From the NCBI GenBank assembly GCA_948474755.1, contig CAOLHI010000960.1:1-64000 (forward strand): DNA of 64,000 bases, in the 5' to 3' direction. Below are positions 1 to 10,547 of this stretch, one piece after another; within the stretch, counting starts at the first letter, position 1, and every line of letters starts with the position of its first letter. The stretch is from Ctenosaura bakeri (taxonomy: Eukaryota > Chordata > Lepidosauria > Squamata > Iguanidae). The position numbers and the translations under genes are program-made. The notes under the pieces were generated by a model. It was not told where the DNA came from. It worked only from the letters and a program-made list of their open reading frames with translations, and did no database searches.

Positions 1-361
1 AGAGGAGTGAGACTGCAACAACTTCATGCCGAAGCATCATTGTGGTCCTGCTCCTCTCCTGTCCCCATGTTGGGATGGGAGGACGCTGCAGAAATGACCA
101 TTAACACCTCCCTTCAAAAATATGCATGTTTTAGGGAAAGATGCACAGACAAATGTGTACGGTATATTAGGAACAGAGTTTTTCTAAATGTGTACATTAG
201 GGAAAGTTGCCTACGAAAATATATGCATAAAATTTTTCCTGCAAAACGTTTTTAATGCAGCATTATTTAGAAATCAGGTAAAATGTATTTTAAAGCTGAA
301 TGCATGTGAAATTGAACACAGACCAGATACAAACTGATATGTAGATAACCTTGTCTCCTTT
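1..361. other. Unassigned intergenic sequence
   Basis: No gene is recognised. The last 200 bases are AT-rich and contain short, irregularly repeated units such as aaatgtgtac and atgcataaaatttttcctgc, of the same flavour as the AT-rich segments near 5.7, 13.6, 35.8, 38.8 and 48.6 kb. They may be remains of one old repeat, but no boundaries can be set. Confidence 0.4.
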
Positions 362-590
362 TTGTTGTTATCCTTTCAAGCCACTCAGACTTATGACAAC
401 CCTACCCCAGGGTTTTCTTGACAGGATTTCTTCAGAGGAGGTTTGTCACTGCATCGCTCTTCGGCTGAGAGAGTGTGTCTTGCCCAAAGTCACCCACTGG
501 GTTTTGTGGCGGAGTGAGGATGCAAACCCTGGTCTCCCTGACTTCTAGTCCCTGGCTCAAACCACGTCCTTCTGCTCCTGTCTTATTTAT
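362..590 (-). mobile_element. tRNA-derived SINE, minus strand
   Basis: Read on the minus strand this is a squamate tRNA-type SINE. The RNA-polymerase-III head lies at the right, and the tail with the cataagtctgagtggcttga core and a short aacaacaa end lies at the left near 362-400. The middle part carries the family block that reads as tgggtgactttgggcaagac on the minus strand. The same layout is seen at 14.9, 15.4, 25.0, 30.5 and 39.7 kb. The copy is diverged and its A box is poorly kept, so it is surely inactive. The exact named subfamily (Sauria SINE or an Anolis-type SINE2) cannot be fixed without a library. Confidence 0.75.
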
Positions 591-1871
591 TTTCTCATTT
601 TTGTCTTGTGGCTCCCATTCTATTATCCCCCCAGCCCTCAAATCTAATAAAATATTATTGAAAGAGAATAACTGAAATCACAGGCCATAGTGGGAATGCA
701 TTTCCTGGTAACTGGACGGCCGAAGGAGGCCAATGAGCTCTAAAGATTGTAGGACAGTGAGCCCTGAAGGGCAATGAGATAATGGGGTTGTGGCAGCTGT
801 GGTAAATTTCACATTGATTTGTTCCAATAAACGTGCTCACCCTTTGGCCGTGTGTGGTGGAGGCTCTGACGGAACAAGCAAGAGGGCAAGGGTATTCCAG
901 GCGAAAGAGTCTGCTTGCTTCGATCTAGTCCACATGTCAGCCTCTCCCATGAGGAGATAAAAGCTCTGCTATTGAGCCCGTACAGTGCGGGGCCACGGTA
1001 CTTGGTCTAAATTATTGAGTGCTATTTTGCACTATGAACCAGGTGTCCCCACTTGGGTCATACCTTTGCCAATGGTCTTTAAGCTCCAGTTTTTCCTGAT
1101 TGCTACTGTCAGTAGCTTAACCTGCCAACTTCATTGTTTTCCAGGCTCTGGGGCACAGCATTAAAAAATAGACAAGTGCAAGAAAGAGCCGTTCTGTACT
1201 GGGAAAAATGTGTTTTTGGAGACCTATTGAGGGGATCAGGGAGAAAACGCAGAGGAGAATAAGAGGTGACAATTCCTCTCAACGACAGGAAAGTGCTCTT
1301 ACATTACACTTCTGTTAAAGAGCTTCACAAAATATACATTAATTACATTTACATTGAAAAAGGGATGGTTATTACACAGTTCCTTGGGAACTTTGCCTGC
1401 GTCTTTTGTTTGGCTGTCTAAAGTTACCAAAATGCAATATGGGGCCTCAGAGAAAATTTCTTGGAGGTAGGCAGAATTCCTGTTTGGAGGGACATGCCCT
1501 CATCTTACTCCTGAAACCTTCTGGCTCTTCCCCACTGCAGACTGCTAGGTGTGACACAGAGCTCTTTTATATTACACCATTGCAGTCCCCCCTCCACATT
1601 TACGGGTTTGTGCTCCCCCCTTCTCCTCTTCCTATTCCCTTACATTCCTCACCATAGACTTGCCAGGCTTGTATTTAAAATTGATTTTTTTCCTTTTGGG
1701 TGAACAACTGCCCCCATCCACGCTGGAGATGGGTCCACTCTGCCCCTGGCTGCACATTCTGCTATGTAATGATCACTGGTTGGTCAGGTGCACTCTTAGC
1801 TCCTATCCCTCCCCTCTGGGAGGAATCTCAAGATGGTGACCAGAAGTATCTAGAAGGCCAGAACTTCTAGA
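591..1871. other. Unassigned intergenic sequence
   Basis: I see no gene and no repeat that I can name. Open frames here are short, overlap on both strands and lack any recognisable motif. The segment has ordinary base composition, with a C-rich patch around 1590-1660. Confidence 0.4.
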
Positions 1872-2159
1872 AGATGGAGTAAGCTTGTTTTCTGCTGCTC
1901 CCGAGACTAGGACAAGGAGCAATGGATTCAAGCTGCAGGAAAAGCGACTCCACCTAAACATCAGGAAGAACTTCTTGATGGTAAGAGCAATTCAGTGGTG
2001 GAATATGCTGTCTCGGATTGTGGTTGAGTCCCCTTCTTTGGAGGTTTTAAACAGAGGCTTGATGGCCATTTACTGGGGGTGCTTTGAGTGTATGTTCTGC
2101 ATAGCAGGGGGTTGGATTCCATGGCCCTTGTGGTCTTTTCCACCTCTATGATTCTGTGA
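1872..2159 (+). mobile_element. CR1 LINE, 3' end
   Basis: This is the last part of CR1 ORF2 and its 3' end. It begins in the stretch that encodes the [19 protein letters not shown] block, runs through the LRKNFL and VVESPSLEVLN blocks found in the other copies, and ends in the tctatgattctgtga terminal units. The copy is 5' truncated, as is normal for CR1, and carries frame changes, so it is a dead fragment. Confidence 0.9.
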
Positions 2160-2579
2160 TTTGCTTTCAGCCAGCAGGTGTATACAGAGCAGAATGGAGA
2201 CCACAATGGCTTGGAGAGGAGAAGGAAGCTAGCTAACTAAATAAATACAGAGACCCCCAGACAATTTCTGCAAGTTGCAGCAAGGAATTAACAGATACCT
2301 GAAATTTGTAGCAAGCTGCTTCTCTCCTAGCTGATCTGGAGATTTGCACAAGGTCCTTTCCTCTTGCCTGGAGCTGAGCCTACCAGAACTGTAGAATTTC
2401 CTCTTCCACCTGGAAATAAATCAGAAAAAATGTGGACCTAGAGCCAGGTCCTGAGATCTAGCAAAGATTGGGTGATGTTTTCCACCCACTCCAGCAACAG
2501 CTTCAGGTACATTTTGAACAAATCTTCATCTCTATCTCTCTCTACCCCCCCTCCCAATTATACTAACTTAAATTGTGGG
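2160..2579. other. Unassigned intergenic sequence
   Basis: Nothing is recognised between the CR1 tail and an L2-like tail. A short pyrimidine-rich run (tctatctctctctacccccc) lies near 2531-2550. Confidence 0.4.
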
Positions 2580-2742
2580 CATTTTTTACATGGCAGGTAA
2601 TTTAATTTTTATTTTTGTGCCATTAAGTTTTTAGTTGCATCTTATTTTAACCTGATGGTAAGATGCCTTAGGTCTCCTGTCAGGAAATGGGTGGGATATA
2701 AATTTAACAAACAAACAAACAAACAAATAAATAAATAAATGT
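2580..2742 (+). mobile_element. Possible L2-type LINE tail with (AAAC)n(AAAT)n
   Basis: The stretch ends in tgggtgggatataaatttaa followed by acaaacaaac and aataaataaat repeats. A GGCGGGATATAAAT-like block before an A-rich simple repeat is the common end of L2-type LINEs in reptiles. Only the last part is visible, and no coding sequence is seen upstream. Confidence 0.5.
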
Positions 2743-3714
2743 TTACCCTTAGGCTGGTATCTCAAACATTTTCATGCCTGTTGATTGGAACCAGTAGCAG
2801 TAGTTGCTGAAATTCCCTTTTCTACACAACCATGAACAAATAGTACAGAAGCCGTCATCAGTTTTCAATTTGGCAGCCCTAGTTTGGAACAACCAGCAAA
2901 CTTTGTTTGTTTGTTTGTTTTCCCATACAATTGCTAGTTTTGCTGCATTTTGGATGGAACATGTTGTGTAGCAAATTGTAAGGACTGTAGCTATTATTAT
3001 GGATTTTTTTGGTTCCATTCAAGTTATAAGTGAAATTATCAGCCTGGACACAGAGAATGCCAGGTTCATTTCCTAGTCTTATGTATTTGTAAAGGAAGGA
3101 AGTAACACCAATTCTGTAGTGCTCTCTCATCCAGAGAAGTAGTGGTCTCCAGGGAGCTTTGCACCATGTAGCCTAGTTGGAAATGTGCAAAAATATACTG
3201 AAAATATCTCTTGTCTTTTGGGGAAAAAAAAGACTGTAAAAAGAGCCTCCATCCTTTGTTTCCTTCTCATTGGTTATTAAAAACCTGTGCAGCTCTACAT
3301 GTTAACATAATTTACATTACATTAAGGGGCTGTTTTTTGCTCTCTGTGGAAGGCAAACCTTCATCTAGTTTCTCTTAGGCCATACAATGTAGAATTTAAA
3401 ATCAAGAGTTCAAACAAATATGCTTTGAACGGTGTTATAGTTTCTGCTAAAAGGATTGGTATTTCCTGTGGCAAAACTAGTTTATAACAAAGAGAGGAGG
3501 AGGGGAGGATGGGGAAAAAGATCAGCTCCTTGGTTGCTTTGCTGTGAAGCAGCTCTACAAAGATGAGAGGACGTGACAAAGCTAGATCGTCTCAGGCTTC
3601 CCTTTTAAGAGATTCTGTAGCCAACACGCAGAAATGGCACATAAGGATTAGGTTCAGCTTTGCTTTGAATCCTTCAAGGTAGGTGATTATTCCTGCAGAG
3701 TGAATGTGCGTGTG
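2743..3714. other. Unassigned intergenic sequence
   Basis: No gene or nameable repeat is seen. The open frames (up to 89 codons, minus strand) have no motif. A short tttgtttgtttgtttgtttt run lies near 2902-2921. Confidence 0.4.
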
Positions 3715-3717
3715 TAA

Positions 3718-3897
3718 GGCCATTTCCGCACTAGACTGTTATAGCGCTATGATTCCACTTGCAACATCCTATGGAATCCTGGGGTTTGCAGTTTCGGGAG
3801 GTGCCATCTGGCCCCTCCCGAAACTGCAAACCCCAGGATTCCATAGGATGTTGCAAGTGGAATCATAGCGCTATAACAGTCTAGTGCGGAAATGGCC
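3718..3897. mobile_element. Perfect palindromic PIF/Harbinger-type MITE
   Basis: The element is 180 bp: two 84-bp arms that are exact reverse complements of each other and a 12-bp loop (tgccatctggcc). It starts with ggccatttccgcactagact and ends with its complement. Both flanks carry TAA (3715-3717 and 3898-3900), which fits the 3-bp TWA target duplication of PIF/Harbinger transposons. It has no coding capacity and would need a transposase from elsewhere. Related, more diverged copies lie near 12.7, 13.1, 20.8, 39.3, 47.1, 47.9, 54.0, 56.8, 57.0 and 60.2 kb. The superfamily is inferred from the duplication and termini; the palindrome is seen directly. Confidence 0.9.
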
Positions 3898-3900
3898 TAA

Positions 3901-4470
3901 GTTTAAAGACCTTTGAGAGGAGCGTGGAGAGTGATGTCAAACTGGGGAGATCTGGACCAAGCCAGGGCTATGACTCTCAGGTCTGCTTGAAATTCTCCCT
4001 TCCCAGAGAAGCAGCACCCTTCTATATTATTGTCCCTCGCTGGCTTCCTTTCCCAGTTTATCTCCCTCTACTGCTTCCTCTAAATCCGCACCCTTGTAGA
4101 AATAGGGCAAAGCATGGATTAGCTTATCCAAATGACCGTGTCACTGTAGCAGAACAGAGATAGAGACCCACGGTTTTAGGAAAATTGTTTATTGTCCCAG
4201 TGGGATCATTCCCAAAAGACTGAGCCCCGCCCCTTTACATTCACAGCAATTTATACATGTCCAGTGCAAAACATCACATGTTCAAGAGGGAAACTGATGT
4301 GTTCCCACCAGTGTACACAAAATGTTGCAAATCCTCTGTAGGCTGCCAAAAGCTAGCACGTCAAACTAAACTGATAACATTCCATTATACAAGGTTTCTT
4401 TGTCTTTCCTTCAAACACAGAGGGACTTCAATTGCAGAGGAAATTAACTGCTTTTCCCTCACACCCAGAG
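3901..4470. other. Unassigned intergenic sequence
   Basis: No gene is seen. The frames at 3924-4163 and 4257-4484 (79 and 75 codons, plus strand) have no recognisable domain and lie beside decayed transposons. Confidence 0.4.
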
Positions 4471-5550
4471 GTCATCTAGACTGACCCGAAACTGCATGTC
4501 CACCATATCATGGGTGGTAGCATGTACACCCACTCTAGCGCAAAGTCAAGATGCCCATCTAACTTCTGTTTAAAGATCTCCAAAGAGGGAGAGCCCTCAC
4601 CCGTCTGAGGCAATATATTCCACCACTGAATCACTCTTAACAGTAAAGAAACTGTTCCTTCTGTTTAGATGAGGAAAATAATCTCACTCCCTTTTCTATA
4701 TGGCATTACAGTAGCCTCTCCACATTCATGAGGATTCATGGCACAGAACCCCCGCAGAAATGGGAAAACCATGAATAACTCCCCCCCTGAGATTCCCCTC
4801 CTATTCCCCTCCAGAATTTTGGAGTTCTGATTACTTTCGGAGGCCATCTTGAGAAAGGAGGAGTAGGAACAAAGAGAGAACCTGATCGATCAGCAGCCAA
4901 TACACACCAGAGTGTGTAACTGCATGGCAAAGAGGCAATGGCTTCAGCAGTGGAAGGGGGGTTTGCTCACCCAAAAGGAAAAAAGGTCCATTTTAAACAT
5001 GAGCCTTGCAAGCCTGGCGTGAGGTATGCAAGAGATTGGAGGAAGAGGAGGGGGGAAATGGGGGAAAATGGGGGAGGAGGCAAGCACATGCCTTGTGAAC
5101 AATCAAATTCACAAAAGTCAAACCCACAAGCTTGGAGGAAGGACTATACTTCAGATATTTAGAAATAGCTATCATCTCATGTCTGTCTTCTCTTCTCCAA
5201 GCTAACCATATCCAGATCCTAAGTTGTTCCTCAAAATGCTTGGTTCCCAGATCCTTTAATCATCTTGAGCACCCTCCTCTAGACATGTTCTAGCTTGTCA
5301 ATATCATCCTTCAGCTGTGGTGTCCAGAACTGGGCACAACATTCCAGATGAGGTCTGACCAAAGCAGAACAGAGTGGCACTAGTACTTCCCTTAGTTTGG
5401 ACACTACATTCTAGTAGTCCAGAATGGATTGGCTTTTTTAGTTGCTGAGTTACACTGTTTAGCTTGTGATCTGGACCCCTAACTCCTTTTCACATGTACT
5501 GCTTTCAGATCAGGTGTTGCCCATCCTGTCTTTGTGCATTTGGATTTTTT
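4471..5550 (-). mobile_element. Old CR1 LINE, interrupted by a mariner-type MITE
   Basis: On the minus strand this is a diverged CR1 3' region. The 3' side at 4471-4706 keeps the gggccatcta-type block and the arresting blocks for the ORF2 C-terminus. The 5' side at 5149-5550 keeps the tggtgtccagaactgggcac block and the region around agcttgtgatctggacccct, which resembles the avian-type CR1 pattern more than the younger copies elsewhere in this window. A 438-bp MITE at 4709-5146 splits it. The divergence suggests one of the oldest CR1 insertions here. Confidence 0.8.
4709..5146. mobile_element. Tc1/mariner-type MITE inserted in CR1
   Basis: The element starts cagtagcctctccacattca and ends in a degraded complementary terminus, cttggaggaaggacta. 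It is flanked by TA on both sides (4707-4708 and 5147-5148), and removing it plus one TA joins the two CR1 halves. A TA duplication is the hallmark of the Tc1/mariner superfamily. Inner blocks (catgaataact, cacaaaagtcaaacccacaa) recur in the elements at 22955-23336 and 54964-55336. The frames inside it are not coding. Confidence 0.75.
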
Positions 5551-6867
5551 ACTTGCTCTGCAATTTCTACCGATTCATCCTTCACAACACTAATATGCAA
5601 ATCACAACAGAACTGTCTTTCCGGTTGCATACTTCTGTGCAGGACTCAGCTTAAAAACAGCATAAAAATGGATCTGCTTGTGTAAGCTGATTACAAAAAT
5701 GTGCGGATGAGGGGAAATTGTGCACTAAATGTTCATCTCAGGGGAAACTGTATAAAGAAAGAAAATATTTTTGTGCATTTTTTTAAAATGTGGAAATTGG
5801 AACGTTGTCCCACGTTGGAACCATGACAAGAATGGGAGATAAATATTCCTGGTCATAGGACTGGGATTGTAAAAAAGAATCAAATTAATTCCACACTGAA
5901 ATACTCATTGCTATAAAAAGGAGGTGTTTGATCAATAGCTGTTTTCACATAGACCTGCCACGGTTCCTATAATGACACTTGCAATAAATTAGGCTGGATG
6001 CTGAGGTTCAAAGTGTCAACTCTGCAGATAATGATGGACATGACAGTTCAGCGCAGGACAGAGTTCTGAGTGCCTGTAATTGATGGAGCCGACAACCGCC
6101 TAGTCTTCTGCTACATCTGTGACCTCCCAACCTGCTTGCTTTCTTCTTAACAAAGGTTTCCATTTCTTTTCCTTGCATACAATCTCCATTCCTGGCTTGT
6201 TCTCTCGCCTCCACTTTCCCCTGCTGGTGGTTGTAACAGACTTGCTTTTTCTGTGGAGAAGGAAAATCCCAAAGCCTAATAGAAAATGAAACAAAACACC
6301 CAATCCCAGCAATTCATTTGAATCAAGAAATAAATAAATGCCAAGCTGAAGAGCTCTGAAATAATTGCCTTATTAGTGTGCACTGGGAAAAAAATTATTT
6401 TGCATCTCATTCATCAGCAGCTACATTCTCTCTTGTATGAAGCTGATTGCTGTTGATGTGACTCGAATATGATGTGATTTGAATTCCAGCTCCTGGTTTT
6501 GACCTCAAAGACCTGCAGGGAATCAAGGCCTCTGCACTCCCTGGAAGCCGCCTCTTTCCAAGGGCCTCCCGTCCTGGCGTCACACCCAAGTGCCATCATT
6601 GTCGTGTTATCTGTGGTGCATATGCTGGTGAAATTGTATGTGCCGATATGCTTTCTCATGTAGGATGTTTTATGTCTGCGCTGGGAATTGTAATCTGAAT
6701 GTGACAGACACATACCAGCAATTGTATATTATCGGTGCATGGGGATATTGATCATAAAAATCGGTGAGCTGCATTTCCTTATTGAGTGTACAATTTGTAG
6801 CAAAGCCAGTGAGGCAATAATGTTGAGCCAGTAACACACCTAGCCTGATGCGTTAGAACAGTGGTTC
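5551..6867. other. Unassigned intergenic sequence
   Basis: No gene is seen. Positions 5690-5800 are AT-rich with tttttgtgcattttttt-like words shared with other AT-rich patches in the window. Frames at 6008-6713 on the minus strand overlap each other and show no domain. The last bases (6859-6867, cagtggttc) look like the start of a hAT-type terminus into which the following gypsy element inserted. Confidence 0.4.
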
Positions 6868-7172
6868 TGTCAGGAACAGATTCACTCTTACACGGATCAA
6901 CAAACTTAATAGAAGATTTATTGTAACATAGTAAGGGATGCTGTCTTCAGACGTTAAAGCTCGAGAATGGAACGTTTTCCCCCACCTTACACTTTAACAG
7001 ACAGTTTCTCCTAAGATAGTTGTAAAAGAACGAACGTCATCATGCCAAATGGTTCCTTTGAAATTCCAGCCAGAAGGAATGGTTGGCGCCTGGGAATAGC
7101 TAACAGCCTACTATCACTATTTCCTCAGTCTACTGCTATCCTAAAACAATAAAACATGGAGGACTCCCGACA
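6868..7172 (-). repeat. 3' LTR of the gypsy element
   Basis: This is the better kept LTR (305 bp). On the plus strand it runs tgtcaggaacagattcactc to aggactcccgaca, so it has the TG...CA ends. It contains gatttattg on the plus strand, that is a CAATAAAT-like polyadenylation signal in element orientation. The left flank ggttc is the target duplication. It serves as the reference for judging the damage in the other LTR. Confidence 0.92.
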
Positions 7173-7186
7173 TCCTGCCCCACTTT
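7173..7186 (-). promoter_or_regulatory. Polypurine tract of the gypsy element
   Basis: Directly next to the 3' LTR the minus strand reads agtggggcagga, a purine-rich run that ends exactly at the LTR's TGTCGGG start. Its position and composition are those of the plus-strand primer site of LTR elements. This also confirms the LTR boundary at 7172. Confidence 0.7.
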
Positions 7187-7286
7187 TTAAAAAAAATATA
7201 TACATAAAGATACACAAAATATAGAAAATATCACGGAACAGTAGAAAGACAAGAAAACTAAATAGTAATATGAATGCAGTAGCAAG

Positions 7287-8318
7287 TCAGTCGGGGCGTT
7301 GAGGAACATCAGCCGGCGAAGAAGTCAGCGAAGGTGCCCTCTTCAGCAAACTGGAATGAAAAACAGGATGAATAGCCTTGAGGGAAGAAGGGAGATCTAG
7401 TTCAAAAGAGACATCATTAATAGCCCTTTTCACAGGAAAAGGTCCGAGAAAACGAGGGGAAAGTTTTTTAGACGGAGAAGGAGAGGAAATGTTCTTAGAA
7501 GAAAGGAAAACCAAATCCCCGGGCTGGTAAAGGGGATTAGGCTGCCGTTTACGGTCAGCGAAACGTTTGTGGGAAGCTTTAGCGGATGCTATAGCATCTG
7601 AGACGGATTGCCAAATGCCAGAAAATTTAGAGACCCAAGCAGAAACAGAAGGAGGAGCGGAGGAAGAGAGGGAGAGGGGGGGAAAGGAGAAGGAAGGAAG
7701 CCGTAAACTATTTCAAAGGGGGGTTTCCCAGAAGGTATGAACCGCAGAATTGATGGCAAACTCAGCGAACGGAAGGAGCGGACCCCAATATTCGGTTCTC
7801 AGAAACAAAACACCTAAGAAATTGTTCAAAGATTTGTTAACACGCTAGATTGGCCATCTGTTTGAGGGTATAAGCACTGCTGAGTTTCTGAGTGACTCCC
7901 AGGGTTTTCAGTAGAAAAGTAAAATTTGGGAAGTAAAAATTGGATCCCTGCCCGAAATATCACCGAGGATGTGAAGTTTCCATACATGATTAACGAACAG
8001 GTCAGCCAGCTGGCACACGGGGTAGTTTCTTTAGAGGAAAATGCATTGCTTAAAAAAGTATCAGTAACAACCCAAATAACATGAAAGCCGTGTGAAGAGG
8101 AAGAGACACAAAAACCCATGCGATGACTGACCAGGGGCTAGCAGGCGCAGGCAGAGGTTGCAGGAGCCCTTGGGGTTTAATGGGGGCGACTTAGAAACGT
8201 TGCAAGTGGCACACTGTTTAATGTAAGTTTGCAGGGAGGGGTTTTGGCCCCCAAAAAAGGCGGCGAATCGCATGAAATGTTTAAAAAACCCCAAAATGTC
8301 CAGCGGGTTTGGAATCAT
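7287..8318 (-). pseudogene. Gypsy integrase, frameshifted remnant
   Basis: Read from 8318 down, the frame starts in the integrase zinc-binding region: the pair CATC is present in the segment IKQCATCNVSKSPP. The next frame (8119-7826) covers the core, recognisable from HVIWVVTDTF and the segment YPQTDGQS, but the aspartate expected before GIQF is replaced in IFRAGIQF and the glutamate after TDGQ is lost. A third frame (about 7800-7287) holds the C-terminal region with YQPGDLVFLSSK and KLSPRFLGPFPV and ends IHPVFHSSLLKR. A following chromodomain, common in this group, is not seen before the LTR. The enzyme would join element DNA to the host genome; this copy cannot. Confidence 0.85.
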
Positions 8319-8729
8319 GATAACGATGAAAAACCTGCTGGGGCAGCGGGGGGGAATAGCCCTTTGGGGGGGAGATTGTCAACCCATTTTTTTTTTATCC
8401 TTGTTTGCCGGTAGCCAGGAGTCTGCATGCGCTGCATGAATGATAGCATCGCGGAAGCGGAGTCAAAAGAGAGGAGGCAGAAAGCCTTGTCTTTGCTAAT
8501 GCAGAGAGCACTTGGAAGCCAGAGAGGAGGCAGGAAACAAGGTATTGGAGTGGGAGGACGTAGCAGGGGTTTCCGCAAAACAGGGAAGTCGAGAGGGGGG
8601 TCCGCCATTTTTAGTTCGGCCAGGTTTGAAAAAAATTTTTAAAATCGGAATCTCGGGAAAAAATTCAGCCCATCTCGCCTGCTTAGGGGAAGTTTCTTAG
8701 CAGACTGTAAGGCTTGCAAATTCCTATGA

Positions 8730-9700
8730 TCAGTCCAAACTTAAAGGGGGAGTCACCCCTTCAAGCAAATGACGCCAAGAGGACAGCGCAAAATGGATAG
8801 CCTTGGCTTTTTTTCCCCAAATAGGCCAATTAGCTTGTTGAGGGAAAATTTCTTTAAAAAAGACAAGGCCTGAGTGCTCCTGTGGTGCATGTTGTAAAAG
8901 AACGGCTGCCATGGAAAAGTCCGAAGCATCCGTTTGCACAATGAATTGCTTCGTACTGTCGGGAAAAAGGAGTAAGGGCTCAGACGTAAATTTGATTTAA
9001 AAAGGGAAAACCCTTTTAATCAGGGACCAAAAAAGTCTATGCGCCTTGCCCGCAGTGGACCCTTTTAGGTTTCCGTAGAAGGTTGGTGAGGGGGCTTATG
9101 GGCAAAAATCCTAAAAAAGTTCCGGTAGAAGTTCGCAAAACCAAGAAATTGTCATTGTTCACAGTTTTAGGGACGGGCCATTGAAAAATGGATTAATCTT
9201 AAAGGGTCCTTTTTAAAGTGAAAATCTTGAACCCTTAACCCCAAGAATCAAAATTTTGGGGTGTCAAATTGGCATTTAGATAGATTAACCACGAGGTTGT
9301 TATCTAAAACCCTTTAAAATTACAACCAATACACATGAGATTCCATGGAATTGCTAATTTTAAAATGTATAATAAATAGAACCCCCTATACAACAAGTCA
9401 TGGAAAATGGTGTTCAAAAACATTTGGAACAAATGGCCCCATTGAAGCCAAAGGGAAGAACCGTCCATTTAAAGTTACCTAGGGAGTTGCAAAGGTGGTG
9501 AGCCACTCAGAGTCCGGGTCCATTCTAATCCTATGAAAAGCCTTTTTGACAAGTTTGGTAAAATATTTTCCTTGAACAAGATGGTCCAAAACAGTCCGTA
9601 TCAGAGGTATGGGATAACAATTAGGAAATAACCTGGTTAATAGCAGAGTAGTTAACTATCAGTTCACCCGCGCTGGATTTTTTTCTTTCGGAAGAAGAAA
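8730..9700 (-). pseudogene. Gypsy reverse transcriptase and RNase H remnant
   Basis: RNase H is clear at 8939-8730: MQTDASDFSMAAVLLQ begins with the TDAS segment carrying the first catalytic aspartate, and SSWRHLLEG follows. Upstream, the minus strand around 9150-9110 reads FLGFANFYRN, the segment after the RT palm in Ty3/gypsy Pol. Between about 9200 and 9700 the RT palm is broken by many frameshifts and I could not find an intact catalytic aspartate pair. A frame at 8608-8315 bridges toward integrase but is out of register. Confidence 0.75.
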
Positions 9701-9868
9701 ACTCGGGGGGGGCTGTAGAGGGCTTATAAAGCCGCGAGCCAAGTTTTTATTTAGGAACTTCTTGAGAGCAAGGAGTTCTTTTTGGCTCAGGGGAAAAATT
9801 TTCGGTTTAGGCAGGGGGGCCCCGCAATAATTCCAGTTTACAGTAAAAGTCCGGTGGGGGGCAATTTG

Positions 9869-10261
9869 TCAGCCTCCCTTTCGTGGAAAGCCTTTTGGAA
9901 TTCGGAGTGGAAGGAATTTGTTGAAATTCTTCATGGGGAATAAAAAGTTTTCATCTGAAGAGGACATAGTGCCAGCAGTCCAGTTTATCGGGGGGTTATA
10001 TTCACAAGAATGATTCCCAAGACCAATTTGAACTGCATCGCCTTGGGAACTAGAAATCGCATGTGTAATTGTTTTTGTCCATTTGAAATGAGATGGGCTT
10101 ATGATTTTACTAATTACTCCCCCAGTCATTGAGGTCCCATCCATTTGCGTTAATTTGATGGGGCATTCCAAGGGCTCATAAAGAGTTTTCAATTGTTTGG
10201 CCAATTTGGGGTGTAACAAACTTCTGGAGAGCCAGATAATTAATGCCCTATGTACATGCAA
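9869..10261 (-). pseudogene. Gypsy aspartic-protease-like region
   Basis: This 130-codon open frame fits the protease region between gag and RT by position and by pattern: SRSLLHPKLAKQLK near the start and CEYNPPINWTAGTMSS near the end match the usual layout of gypsy proteases and the linker to RT. The catalytic aspartate segment expected just before SRSLL is missing (it reads ALIIWLSRS), which suggests a small deletion. The family reading is moderate; no search could be run. Confidence 0.6.
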
Positions 10262-10547
10262 AGTCCCATCGCTGCCACTAATCGAACCGTGGCGTAGAAA
10301 TGGGGAATTTTAGGAGTACTTAAATGTTCCCCCGCTTGCCAGTCATCGCAGTCAGGTTTAGAATCTCCATCTATGTCAGATGAGGACGAAGAGGTGGTTT
10401 CATCATCGGGATCGGATTTCCCGTCGGCTGCAGGGTCCTTAGAAGTGCGTCTAAGTGGTTGTTTGGCGGCCGCTGTCTGATGTGTGAATTCTATATCCTT
10501 TGGGTCTGCTGTGCTCCCTTAGTCCCAGTCGGAGCTTGGTTTCCGCG

